In this document: positions 1-8,776 of the stretch, one piece after another
Layout of the letters: each line of letters opens with the position of its first letter
Position numbering within the stretch: the stretch's first letter is position 1
Assembly: GCF_000802245.2 (NCBI RefSeq)
Contig: NZ_CP021080.1
Span: 5,580,001 to 5,644,000, forward strand
Reading direction: 5' to 3'
Source: Streptomyces pluripotens
GTDB lineage: Bacteria > Actinomycetota > Actinomycetes > Streptomycetales > Streptomycetaceae
DNA length: 64,000 nucleotides
Made by a program: the position numbers and the translations under genes
Notes under the pieces: generated by a model
What the model saw: the letters and a program-made list of their open reading frames with translations, nothing else
The model's database searches: none
Told to the model about the DNA's origin: nothing

Positions 1-1
1 C

Positions 2-1861
2 GTCGAGGACACGGATGTGACGCTGGAGCAGGTGAGGGAGCAGTTCGGCGAGGAAGTCTGCTACCTCGTCGACGGAGTCACGAAACTGGAGAAGGTCGAC
101 TACGGTGCCGCCGCCGAGCCCGAGACCTTCCGCAAGATGCTCGTCGCGACCGGCAACGATGTGCGCGTGATGTCCATCAAGCTCGCCGACCGCCTGCACA
201 ACATGCGCACGCTGGGCGTCATGCGCCCGGAGAAACAGGCTCGGATCGCCAAGGTCACGCGGGACGTCCTCATCCCGCTCGCCGAACGCCTCGGCGTGCA
301 GGCCCTCAAGACCGAACTGGAGGACCTGGTCTTCGCCATCCTCCACCCGGAGGAGCACGCACACACCAGCGAACTCCTCGCCGAGAACGCCGCCCGCCCC
401 GCCGACCCCCTCGCCGAGGTCGCCGACGAGGTCCGCGGGGTGTTGCGCGACGCCGGCATCCAGGCCGAAGTCCTCATCCGCCCCCGGCACTTCGTCTCCC
501 TCCACCGCGTGGCCCGCAGACGCGGACAGCTGCGCGGCACCGACTTCGGCCGCCTGCTGGTGCTGGTGAACGAGGACGCCGACTGTTACGGCGTCCTCGG
601 TGAACTGCACACCTGTATGACTCCGGTCGTCTCGGAGTTCAAGGATTTCATCGCCGTGCCCAAGTTCAACCTGTACCAGTCGCTGCACACCGCTGTGGCC
701 CTCCCGCAGGCCCGAACCGACTCGCCCGGGGGGACTCCCATGGGCGCCCAGGTCGTCGAAGTCCTCATCCGCACCCACCAGATGCACAAGGTCGCCGAGG
801 CTGGGGTGGTGGCGCTCGGCAACCCGTACGCTCCCGGAGCCGACGACCCCGCGGATGGTGAGCGCGCCGACCCCACCCGCCCCGGCTGGCTCTCCCGCCT
901 CCTCGACTGGCAGCAGGCCGCGCCCGATCCCGACACCTTCTGGTCCACGCTGCGCGAGGACCTCGCCCAGGATCGGGAGATCGCCGTCTTCCGCCCCGAC
1001 GGCGGCACCCTCAGCCTCCCCGCGGGAGCCACCTGCGTGGACGCCGCCTACGCCCAGTACGGCGAGGACGCCCACGCCTGCATCGGTGCCCGCGTCAACG
1101 GCCGCCTGGCCACCCTCAGCACCGTCCTGGAGGACGGTGACACGGTCCAGTTGCTCATGAGCCAGGACGCGGTCTTTGAGCCCTCCCGCGCGTGGCTGGA
1201 CCACGCTCACACCCCGGCCGCCCGCATCGCCATCCAACGCTGGCTGGCAACACATCCCGGCACGGGCACCGGCGGGGAGACACCGGAGGCGAGCGGTACC
1301 CGTCCCGAACCCGACGAGGGCGCCGCCCCCGCACGGGCCGCGGACACCACCCCGGGGACCGCGCCGCCCGCCCGCCCTGCGGATGGCCCTCCCGCTTCCC
1401 GTCCCCGGGGCGCCGACGTCCTGGTGGACCGGCCCGGGGCCCCTGTACGGCTGGCCGGCTGCTGTACGCCGGTACCGTCGGACGAAATCACCGGGTTCAC
1501 GGTGCGCGGGGGAGTGGTGACCGTGCACCGCGTGGAGTGCCCCGCGGTGGCGCATATGAAGGGTCGGGGGCGCGCGGAAGTCTGCGTGCGCTGGGGAGAG
1601 GCCACCGAATGCCGGGTCACGCTCGTCGCTGAATCGTTCGGCCGCCCCCACCTGCTCGCCGACCTCACCGAGGCGATCGCCTTGGAGGGCGTCGAGATCG
1701 TCTCCGCCACCGTCGAACCCCCCAGCCAGCAGCGGGTGCGCCACACCTATACTCTCCAGCTGCCCGACGCGGCCCGCCTGCCCGCCCTCATGCGCGCCAT
1801 GCGGGACGTGCCTGGGGTGTACGACGTGAGCCGGATCCGGCACCAGGCGTCGACCCCCTGA
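2..1861 (+). CDS. rshA: RelA/SpoT homologue, RshA type (5' end outside window)
   Basis: The gene enters the window already open at nucleotide 2. Numbered from the GTG at 17, the visible order is: end of the HD hydrolase domain (LADRLHNMRTL near residues 56-66), a synthetase-like domain (about 150-265, keeping YQSLH near 220), a TGS domain (about 320-382), a Pro/Ala-rich linker (411-465), the Zn-finger/CC motif (AGCCTPVPSDEITGF, about 480-494) and a C-terminal ACT domain (533-610). This is the long RelA/SpoT architecture that controls (p)ppGpp. The synthetase part is divergent: the family EIQIRT element reads EVLIRT, and the D-L-x-G-x-R element is replaced by FGRLLVLV. It is therefore probably hydrolase-dominant or regulatory (inference). 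The position next to a metallopeptidase and hflX fits the second Rel homologue of streptomycetes rather than relA. Confidence 0.85.
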   Translation, partial: VEDTDVTLEQVREQFGEEVCYLVDGVTKLEKVDYGAAAEPETFRKMLVATGNDVRVMSIKLADRLHNMRTLGVMRPEKQARIAKVTRDVLIPLAERLGVQALKTELEDLVFAILHPEEHAHTSELLAENAARPADPLAEVADEVRGVLRDAGIQAEVLIRPRHFVSLHRVARRRGQLRGTDFGRLLVLVNEDADCYGVLGELHTCMTPVVSEFKDFIAVPKFNLYQSLHTAVALPQARTDSPGGTPMGAQVVEVLIRTHQMHKVAEAGVVALGNPYAPGADDPADGERADPTRPGWLSRLLDWQQAAPDPDTFWSTLREDLAQDREIAVFRPDGGTLSLPAGATCVDAAYAQYGEDAHACIGARVNGRLATLSTVLEDGDTVQLLMSQDAVFEPSRAWLDHAHTPAARIAIQRWLATHPGTGTGGETPEASGTRPEPDEGAAPARAADTTPGTAPPARPADGPPASRPRGADVLVDRPGAPVRLAGCCTPVPSDEITGFTVRGGVVTVHRVECPAVAHMKGRGRAEVCVRWGEATECRVTLVAESFGRPHLLADLTEAIALEGVEIVSATVEPPSQQRVRHTYTLQLPDAARLPALMRAMRDVPGVYDVSRIRHQASTP

Positions 1862-1992
1862 GCCCGGCGCCGGACCAAACCCGTTCGGGTGGGCCGGGCG
1901 CGCGTCGCCGCCGTACCGGGGGCCCGCACTGGTAGCGGTGGTCCATGCTGCTCACCCCCCGCTTCCGGGCCAGGCCGGAGTCCCCGTCCGCA

Positions 1993-3510
1993 ATGTCCCG
2001 CTCCCGTCCCCGCTCCTGGGTCTCCCGGCGCCGCAAGGGGGCGGCCCTGTTTGCCTCCGCCGTCTCCGTCTGCCTCCTCGCCGCCGCGGCCCCGGCGGGC
2101 CCGCTGGGCGTCGGCGACCGGCTCTACCCGTACCTGGGCAATCCCGGCTACGACGTGGCCGCGTACGACCTGTCCTTCACCTACTCCGGCACCAACGACA
2201 AGCCGCTGCGGGCCGTCACCACCATCGATGCCTGGACGACCGCCCGTCTGGACCGCCTCAACCTCGACTTCGCGCACGGCACCGTGCAGTCCGTCGAGGT
2301 CGACGGACGTCCCGCGGTCTTCACCAGCGCCGGTGAAGACCTGGTCGTCACTCCGGAGCGTCCGCTGGCCGAGGGCAGCTGGACCCGGATCACCGTCCGG
2401 CACACCAGCGACCCGGTTCCCGCCGAGGACCAGGACGGCGGCTGGGTGCGCACCTCCGACGGACTTGCCATGGCGAACCAGGCCGACGCCGCACACCTGG
2501 TCTTCCCGTGCAACGACCATCCGTCCGACAAGGCGATGTTCACCTTCCGGATCACCGCCCCGAACGACTACACCGTCGTCGCCAACGGTCTGCCGGCCGG
2601 AGCGGACCGGGTCGGCCGCACCACCACCTGGACCTACCGCACCCAGCACCCCATGGCCACCGAACTCGCTCAGGTGTCCATCGGCCGCTCCACCGTGCTG
2701 CACCGCGAGGGGCCGCACGGCCTGCCGGTCCGTGACGTCGTGCCCAGCGGTGACCGCGAGGCCCTCGAACCGTGGCTCGCCAGGACACCCGACCAGATCG
2801 CCTGGCTGGAGAGCAAGGTCGGCCGGTTCCCGTTCGAGACGTACGGAGTGCTCATGGCACAGGCCTCCACCGGCTTCGAACTGGAGACGCAGACGCTGTC
2901 GCTGTTCGAGGAGTACCTGTTCACGGAGCCCGCCTATCCCACGTGGTACGTCGAGTCGATCATGGTGCACGAGCTGTCCCACCAGTGGTTCGGCGACAGC
3001 GTCAGCCCCCGGACCTGGTCCGACGTCTGGCTGAACGAGGGGCATGCCACCTGGTACGAGGAGCTGTACGCCGAGGAGAAGGCGGACCGGCCCATGGCGG
3101 ACCGCATGAAGGCCGCCTACACCGCATCCGACCGTTGGCGCGAGGCCGGCGGCCCGCCCGCCCGGCCCAAGCCCCCTGCGCCCGGTCAGAAGATCGGCAT
3201 CTTCCGGCCCAATGTCTACGATGGCGCCGCGCTGGTCCTCTACGCCCTGCGGCAGGAGATCGGCCGGCCGGCCTTCGAGCGGCTGGAGCGGATCTGGGTT
3301 CGCGAACACCGGGACTCCACCGCGGGCACCGCCGACTTCGTCCGGCTGGCCTCGGCGGTCTCCGGCCGTGATCTGAGCGGCTTCTTCAAGGCCTGGCTCT
3401 ACGGGGAGAAGACCCCGCCGATGCCCGGCCATCCCGATTGGAAGCCGACGGAGCCCGTCCAGCGGACCGTGCGGGCCAGGCCGGCAGGATCGCGGACCAC
3501 ACCGCGTTAA
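1993..3510 (+). CDS. Secreted M1 family zinc metallopeptidase
   Basis: About 505 residues. The arginine-rich N-terminus (RSWVSRRRKG) followed by a hydrophobic core ending AAAAPAG looks like a signal peptide, so the enzyme is probably exported. The gluzincin zinc site is intact: HELSH with the third ligand glutamate 18 residues later in WLNEGHATW. The exopeptidase GAMEN-like element reads TGFELETQ, as in secreted actinobacterial M1 enzymes. Length is shorter than classical aminopeptidase N (about 850) because the C-terminal helical domain is absent. An ATG at 1945 is an alternative start; I prefer 1993, which has GGAG upstream and leaves a normal signal-peptide n-region. It lies about 80 bp after the Rel homologue on the same strand and may be read through from it. 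Confidence 0.88.
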   Translation: MSRSRPRSWVSRRRKGAALFASAVSVCLLAAAAPAGPLGVGDRLYPYLGNPGYDVAAYDLSFTYSGTNDKPLRAVTTIDAWTTARLDRLNLDFAHGTVQSVEVDGRPAVFTSAGEDLVVTPERPLAEGSWTRITVRHTSDPVPAEDQDGGWVRTSDGLAMANQADAAHLVFPCNDHPSDKAMFTFRITAPNDYTVVANGLPAGADRVGRTTTWTYRTQHPMATELAQVSIGRSTVLHREGPHGLPVRDVVPSGDREALEPWLARTPDQIAWLESKVGRFPFETYGVLMAQASTGFELETQTLSLFEEYLFTEPAYPTWYVESIMVHELSHQWFGDSVSPRTWSDVWLNEGHATWYEELYAEEKADRPMADRMKAAYTASDRWREAGGPPARPKPPAPGQKIGIFRPNVYDGAALVLYALRQEIGRPAFERLERIWVREHRDSTAGTADFVRLASAVSGRDLSGFFKAWLYGEKTPPMPGHPDWKPTEPVQRTVRARPAGSRTTPR

Positions 3511-3676
3511 CACGGTGACGGGACGCGTTGCCTCGTGCGACCATCTTCTGGTCGGCGCGAGACGGGCAGGGGAATCTCCCGGGGTGCTCATGCGTTGACC
3601 ACACACGAGCGGTACGGCGTTCCACAGGACCGCCGCACGGATGCCGCCACGGTATTCCCATCGACGTAAGGATCCA

Positions 3677-5167
3677 ATGACCTCCTCTTCTTCCCCTTCC
3701 CAGGACACCAAGCGCCTCGCGCACGCCTATCCCGAGGGTCTTCGGGCCGATGCCCTGATGGAAGAGGACGTCGCCTGGAGGCACGAGATCGACGGCGCCC
3801 GGGACGGCGACCAGTTCGACCGCGCCGACCGTGCCGCCCTCCGTCGTGTGGTGGGGCTCTCCACCGAGCTGGAGGACGTCACCGAGGTCGAGTACCGGCA
3901 GCTCCGGCTGGAGCGGGTGGTGCTCGTCGGGGTGTGGACCACCGGGACGGCGCAGGACGCGGACAACTCCCTCGCGGAGCTGGCCGCCCTTGCGGAGACC
4001 GCGGGCGCGGTCGTGCTCGACGGCGTCACCCAGCGACGTGACAAGCCCGACGCCGCCACCTACATCGGCTCCGGCAAGGCCGCCGAACTGCGTGACATCG
4101 TCCTCGAAGCGGGCGCGGACACCGTCATCTGCGATGGTGAGCTGAGCCCCGGCCAGCTGATCCAGCTGGAGGACGTGGTCAAGGTCAAGGTCATCGACCG
4201 TACGGCTCTGATCCTCGACATCTTCGCCCAGCATGCCAAGTCCCGCGAGGGTAAGGCGCAGGTGGCGCTCGCGCAGATGCAGTACATGCTGCCCAGGCTG
4301 CGCGGGTGGGGCCAGTCGCTGTCCCGACAGATGGGTGGTGGTCGCGGTGGCCTGGCCACGCGTGGCCCCGGTGAGACCAAGATCGAGACGGACCGGCGCC
4401 GGATCCGCGAGAAGATGGCGAAGATGCGCCGGGAGATCGCGGATATGAAGACCGGCCGCGAGATCAAGCGCCAGGAGCGCCGCCGCAACAAGGTGCCGTC
4501 CGTCGCCATCGCCGGCTACACCAACGCCGGAAAGTCCTCCCTGCTCAACCGCCTCACGGGCGCCGGCGTCCTGGTTGAGAACGCCCTGTTCGCCACCCTG
4601 GACCCGACCGTGCGCCGGGCGGAGACGCCGAGCGGCCGGGTGTACACACTGACGGACACCGTCGGCTTCGTCCGGCACCTGCCGCACCATCTCGTCGAGG
4701 CATTCCGCTCCACCATGGAGGAGGTCGGCGACTCCGACCTGATCCTGCATGTGGTGGACGGCTCGCACCCGAACCCGGAGGAGCAGCTCGCCGCGGTGCG
4801 CGAGGTGATCCAGGACGTCGGGGCCACCGACGTACCCGAGATCGTCGTGGTCAACAAGGCGGACGCGGCCGACCCGCTGGTCCTCCAGCGGTTGCTCAGG
4901 ATCGAGAAGCACTCCATCGCCGTGTCGGCCCGTACCGGCCGGGGCATCGATGAACTGCGCGCCCTGATCGACGATGAACTGCCCCGTCCCTCGGTCGAGA
5001 TCGAGGCCCTGGTGCCGTACACCCACGGCAAACTCGTCGCCCGGGCCCATACCGAGGGCGAGGTGATCTCCGAGGAGCACATCGCGGAGGGCACCCTGCT
5101 CAAGGTCCGGGTGCACGAGGAACTGGCAGCGGACCTGGCACCGTACACACCGGTCCCGGCGGTCTGA
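3677..5167 (+). CDS. hflX: GTPase HflX
   Basis: A 496-residue ribosome-associated GTPase of the HflX family, whose members split stalled or heat-damaged ribosomes. An N-terminal HflX domain is followed by a basic coiled region (RRRIREKMAKMRREI) and a G domain with G1 GYTNAGKSS near residue 280, G3 DTVGF and G4 NKAD. The start at 3677 is set by AAGGA at 3668-3672; the upstream in-frame ATG at 3641 lacks a ribosome site. It is convergent with the serine protease gene, and a strong hairpin separates them. The family call is secure. Whether it has antibiotic-resistance roles as in mycobacteria cannot be told from sequence. Confidence 0.95.
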   Translation: MTSSSSPSQDTKRLAHAYPEGLRADALMEEDVAWRHEIDGARDGDQFDRADRAALRRVVGLSTELEDVTEVEYRQLRLERVVLVGVWTTGTAQDADNSLAELAALAETAGAVVLDGVTQRRDKPDAATYIGSGKAAELRDIVLEAGADTVICDGELSPGQLIQLEDVVKVKVIDRTALILDIFAQHAKSREGKAQVALAQMQYMLPRLRGWGQSLSRQMGGGRGGLATRGPGETKIETDRRRIREKMAKMRREIADMKTGREIKRQERRRNKVPSVAIAGYTNAGKSSLLNRLTGAGVLVENALFATLDPTVRRAETPSGRVYTLTDTVGFVRHLPHHLVEAFRSTMEEVGDSDLILHVVDGSHPNPEEQLAAVREVIQDVGATDVPEIVVVNKADAADPLVLQRLLRIEKHSIAVSARTGRGIDELRALIDDELPRPSVEIEALVPYTHGKLVARAHTEGEVISEEHIAEGTLLKVRVHEELAADLAPYTPVPAV

Positions 5168-5180
5168 CCCGCGCCGTCAC

Positions 5181-5213
5181 GAAGGCCCGCCGCCCCCAGG
5201 GCGGCGGGCCTTC
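5181..5213. terminator. Bidirectional terminator hflX / serine protease
   Basis: A perfect 15-bp stem (5181-5195 with 5199-5213) and a 3-nt loop lie between two convergent genes. The stem reads gaaggcccgccgccc. There is no long T tract, as is usual in Streptomyces. Confidence 0.9.
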
Positions 5214-5239
5214 GCCGTGCCGTGCCGGAGCGCGCGCCG

Positions 5240-6469
5240 TTACCGCCCGGCGAACTTCTTGCTGACCGAGTCGTACACACCCTGGGCCACGTCGCCCAGC
5301 CGGGGGCCCGCCAGCCAGCCCGAACTCACCGGACCGACGGAGGTGTTGGACACCAACACCGGTTTGCCGTCGGCAGCGGTCTCCACCCAGCCCCCGCCGG
5401 AGGAGCCTCCGGTCATGGTGCAGCCGATCCGGTACATCGTCGGGTCGGTCTGGTTGAAGGAAAGCCGGCCCGGCTTGTCCTGGCACCGGTACAGCAGCTG
5501 GCCGTCGTACGGGGCCGCCGCCGGGTACCCGGACGCCGTGATGCTGCTGACCTTCGGCACGGCCGGTGCGTCGAAGCTCACGGGCAGTGCCCCGCCGACC
5601 GTCTCCTCCAGCGACTTGCCGCCGTTGCCCTGCTCCGGCGTCACGTGGATGACCGCGAAGTCGTACGAGGCGCCGTCGCCGCCGGTCTCCCCGCCCCGGT
5701 CGATCCACTGCTGCGAGGTCTGCGCCGCGTCGGCCCACCAGACACCGTACGGGGCGATCTCGGACCGGCTGGCGTGCCGCAGCCGGGCAGCCGGCTCACC
5801 AGCGTTGTTGTACGACGGCACGAAGGCGATGTTGCGGTACCAGCCGCCCTTCTTTCCAGCGTGCACACAATGCCCCGCGGTCCAGATGAGGTTGGACTTG
5901 CCCGGGTGCGCCGGGTCTTTGACGACCGTAGCCGAGCAGACCATGGTCCCCTTGGGCGAGTCGAAGAACACCTTGCCGAAGGGCGCCGCAGTGGTGTGGT
6001 AAGGCGCCGTGACGGCCTGCGCCCTCACCGGCTCCGGCGTCGGGTCGGTCACGCCCTGGTCACCGGAGATGTCGTTGTCATCGACGCCCTTGTCCGGGTC
6101 GTTGGCGTCCCGCATCCGGTTCGGGTCCCACAGGCCCTTGATGATCGGGTTGATGAAGTCGTTGGCCTCGCGCAGCCAGTCTTCCCTGTTCCAGTTCTTC
6201 CAGGCGCCGTTCTTCCACTTGTCGACGTCGATCCCGTGTTCCTTGAGCCTCTCCTTGAGGTCGCTCGGGACCTTGATCTTTCCGTCTCCGGAACCTGCCG
6301 CGGTCGCGGTGGCGGTCGGCCTGCCGTCGGCGTTGTCGCCACCGTCGCCGTTGCAGGCGGTGGCGGTCAGCGCCAGCGCCGAGGCGAGGGCGACCGCCGC
6401 GAGCGCGGGGGAGGCGCGGCAGCTGCTCCTCCTCCGCCGAACGGTGGACGACGGCCGTATGGATCGCAT
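5240..6469 (-). CDS. Trypsin-like serine protease, probable lipoprotein
   Basis: 409 residues. A basic N-terminus and hydrophobic stretch end in the lipobox-like LTATAC (cysteine 39), suggesting lipid anchoring outside the membrane. A charged, Asp/Lys/Trp-rich spacer (about 60-145) precedes a chymotrypsin-fold domain with a complete triad: His200 in TAGHC, Asp270 in YDFAVIH and Ser357 in TGGSSGGG. The usual GDSGG is GSSGG, as in V8/glutamyl-endopeptidase-like actinobacterial enzymes. A GGGGGAG ribosome site sits 8-9 nt before the ATG at 6469. Its substrate is unknown. It stands alone, divergent from the copper gene. Confidence 0.85.
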   Translation of the reverse strand: MRSIRPSSTVRRRRSSCRASPALAAVALASALALTATACNGDGGDNADGRPTATATAAGSGDGKIKVPSDLKERLKEHGIDVDKWKNGAWKNWNREDWLREANDFINPIIKGLWDPNRMRDANDPDKGVDDNDISGDQGVTDPTPEPVRAQAVTAPYHTTAAPFGKVFFDSPKGTMVCSATVVKDPAHPGKSNLIWTAGHCVHAGKKGGWYRNIAFVPSYNNAGEPAARLRHASRSEIAPYGVWWADAAQTSQQWIDRGGETGGDGASYDFAVIHVTPEQGNGGKSLEETVGGALPVSFDAPAVPKVSSITASGYPAAAPYDGQLLYRCQDKPGRLSFNQTDPTMYRIGCTMTGGSSGGGWVETAADGKPVLVSNTSVGPVSSGWLAGPRLGDVAQGVYDSVSKKFAGR

Positions 6470-6731
6470 GTTCTTGACTCCCCCTGTGGTGACGGAACTT
6501 GGTGCTCCGGCCGCGTTGCCGGCAGCGCACTCATGGGCGGTTCACGCCGGACCCGCGTCCGTCTGGAACGGCATCACACACTATGCCCTCGCTGTACGGG
6601 AGTTCTGACTGATCCACAACGGTTCGGCTACGGCCCTTCGGCCGTCCGATCCGCCTGACCTGGCTGACCGGCGCTGCTCTGCGCAGGTGTGACGAACCGT
6701 CGGTCGCGGTCACAGGCGAAACGGTGGCCCG

Positions 6732-8639
6732 ATGAGAAAGGCCCCCGATGCTCCCGTACGTAACTGTGCTTCAGAAACCCGGACCCGGAGACACGACGTG
6801 GTGCGACGACTGGTCGACGACGGCAGACACACGGCCCTCTCGGTGCTGGTGGTGGTCGCTGCGCTTGCCCTGGCCCTGCTCCGCTGCGCCGCACCGGCTG
6901 CCGCGCACGCAGTCCTGACCGCAAGTGACCCGCGTGAGGGCAGCGTATGGAAGACGGCTCCGAAGCAGGTCACCGTCACCTTCGACGAATCAGTCGCCCT
7001 GATGGAGAACTCCCTGCGGGTGCTTGGCCCGGACAACCGTCCGGTGACCGCCGGCGATCCCACCCATGTGGAGGGCCGCGCGGACACCGCCCGGGTGTCG
7101 CTGACCAGCCGCTTGGGGCAGGGCACGTACACCGTCTCCTGGCGGGTGGTGTCCGCCGACAGTCACGCCGTCTCCGGAGCCTTCACCTTCTCGGTCGGCA
7201 AACCGTCCCAGACTCGGGCACTCGCGGCTACCCGCCCCGCCGTGGCCCCGGCCGTCAACACGCTCTACGGTATCGGGCGTTACCTCGCCTACGCCGGTCT
7301 GGCCCTGCTGCTCGGCGTCGCCGTGTTCGTCCTGGTCTGCTGGCCTTCGGCCACGGCCGTGCGCGTGGTGCGCCGGCCGCTCCTGGCCGGCTGGTGGGTG
7401 CTGTTCGGCGCCACCGTCCTGGCGCTGCTGCTGCGTGGTCCCTACGACAGCGGTGTCGGCCCGGGCGGAATGATCGACCCGGAACTGCTCTGGCGCACGG
7501 CCGGCACCCGGCCCGGAGTGGCGCTCCTGGCCCGGCTGGTCCTGCTGCTGGCGGCGGCGGTACCGGCGAGGCGCCGGCGGGGCCTGGGGACGAGACCCAG
7601 CCGGCGGGCAGCCACCGCCGCTGTCGCGTTTGCGCTCGCCCTGGCCGCCACCTGGGCGCTGTCCGACCATGCGGCCACCGGCGTCCAGGTGCCGGTGGCC
7701 GTGGTCTCCTCTGTGCTGCACCTGCTGGCGATGGCAGTGTGGCTGGGCGGTCTGGCCGCACTGCTGACAGCGCTGTACCGGGCACCGGCCGAGGATCCGC
7801 TGCCGCTCGCCGCCGTGAGCCGTTTCTCCCGCCTCGCGCTGACCGCGGTGGCCGTGCTGGCCGCGACCGGCGTCTATCAGTCCTGGCGTGGCCTGGGCTC
7901 GTGGGGCGCGCTCTTCGGTACCGGCTACGGCAGGCTGCTGGTCTACAAAGTGTGGTCCGTACTCCTGATGCTGGCCGTGGCATGGCATTCCCGGCGCTTC
8001 GCCGGACAACTGCTGCGCCTTCCGCACGGTGCACCGGTGCCGGCCACGGTGGGTGGCGATCCCGGCCTGCGGTCCGGCCGCGCCACGGGCGCCGTCGGCC
8101 GGGAAGAGCCAGGGCGGACCGCTGCCGGGTCCGGGCCACCGGCACAGCAGCGTGGCCTGCGCCGCACCGTGACGGCCGAGGTAGCCGTCGGAGTGGCGGT
8201 GCTGGTCCTGACGACCGTGTTGACGGGAACCCAGCCCGGCCGGGCCGCCACGGAGGCCGCCGCGGTGCGGCCCACGGTGCCCGGACAGCCCGACGTGAGC
8301 CTCACCCTGATCCCCTACGACACCGGCAAGGACTCCTTGGCCGGGCGCGGCAAGCTGCAAATCACCCTGGAACCGGGCGGCGTCGGCCGGAACGTGGTGG
8401 AGGCGATCGTGTACGGCGCCGATGGCAGTCCCGTCAGCGTCCCTGAGCTGCGGCTGACGTTCACCCTCGCCGACCGGCACGTCGGTCCGCTGAATGCCCA
8501 CCTCGCGGATGAGACCGGCTACTGGGGCAGTGACACCCTCGACCTTCCGCTCGCCGGGACCTGGACGGTGAAGGCGACCGTCCGGGTCTCCGACATCGAC
8601 CAGGTCACCGTCTCGAAGACCGTGGCGATCAGCCGGTGA
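6732..8639 (+). CDS. Copper resistance CopC/CopD fusion protein
   Basis: 635 residues. A signal peptide ends APAAAHA, so the mature protein would begin with the histidine that binds Cu(II) in CopC. A CopC beta-domain follows (HAVLTASDP... SADSHAVSG), then about eight membrane helices forming the CopD part, and a C-terminal extracellular domain resembling FixH/YtkA (RHVGPLNAHL near the end). The layout matches YcnJ-like copper import or handling proteins. An alternative start is the GTG at 6798, 7 nt after GGAG at 6787-6790; it would remove 22 residues and leave a more normal signal peptide. No copper-responsive operator was recognised upstream. Confidence 0.85.
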   Translation: MRKAPDAPVRNCASETRTRRHDVVRRLVDDGRHTALSVLVVVAALALALLRCAAPAAAHAVLTASDPREGSVWKTAPKQVTVTFDESVALMENSLRVLGPDNRPVTAGDPTHVEGRADTARVSLTSRLGQGTYTVSWRVVSADSHAVSGAFTFSVGKPSQTRALAATRPAVAPAVNTLYGIGRYLAYAGLALLLGVAVFVLVCWPSATAVRVVRRPLLAGWWVLFGATVLALLLRGPYDSGVGPGGMIDPELLWRTAGTRPGVALLARLVLLLAAAVPARRRRGLGTRPSRRAATAAVAFALALAATWALSDHAATGVQVPVAVVSSVLHLLAMAVWLGGLAALLTALYRAPAEDPLPLAAVSRFSRLALTAVAVLAATGVYQSWRGLGSWGALFGTGYGRLLVYKVWSVLLMLAVAWHSRRFAGQLLRLPHGAPVPATVGGDPGLRSGRATGAVGREEPGRTAAGSGPPAQQRGLRRTVTAEVAVGVAVLVLTTVLTGTQPGRAATEAAAVRPTVPGQPDVSLTLIPYDTGKDSLAGRGKLQITLEPGGVGRNVVEAIVYGADGSPVSVPELRLTFTLADRHVGPLNAHLADETGYWGSDTLDLPLAGTWTVKATVRVSDIDQVTVSKTVAISR

Positions 8640-8776
8640 TTCCGTGCGAGGCGTCTCGTGTCATGTCCTGGATGTGTCCACCTGGTCAATCGTTTACGGT
8701 TCCTTTGCCCGTGCATGGTGATCTGGCTGCGTTGGCCATCTCACCCGGCTATCGGACGCTTCAAGGAGTCGTATCC

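Noticed and set aside
8685..8715. Possible PHO box before the alkaline phosphatase gene
   Set aside because: The 11-bp direct-repeat units of GTTCACC type are not present; only loose T-rich similarity.
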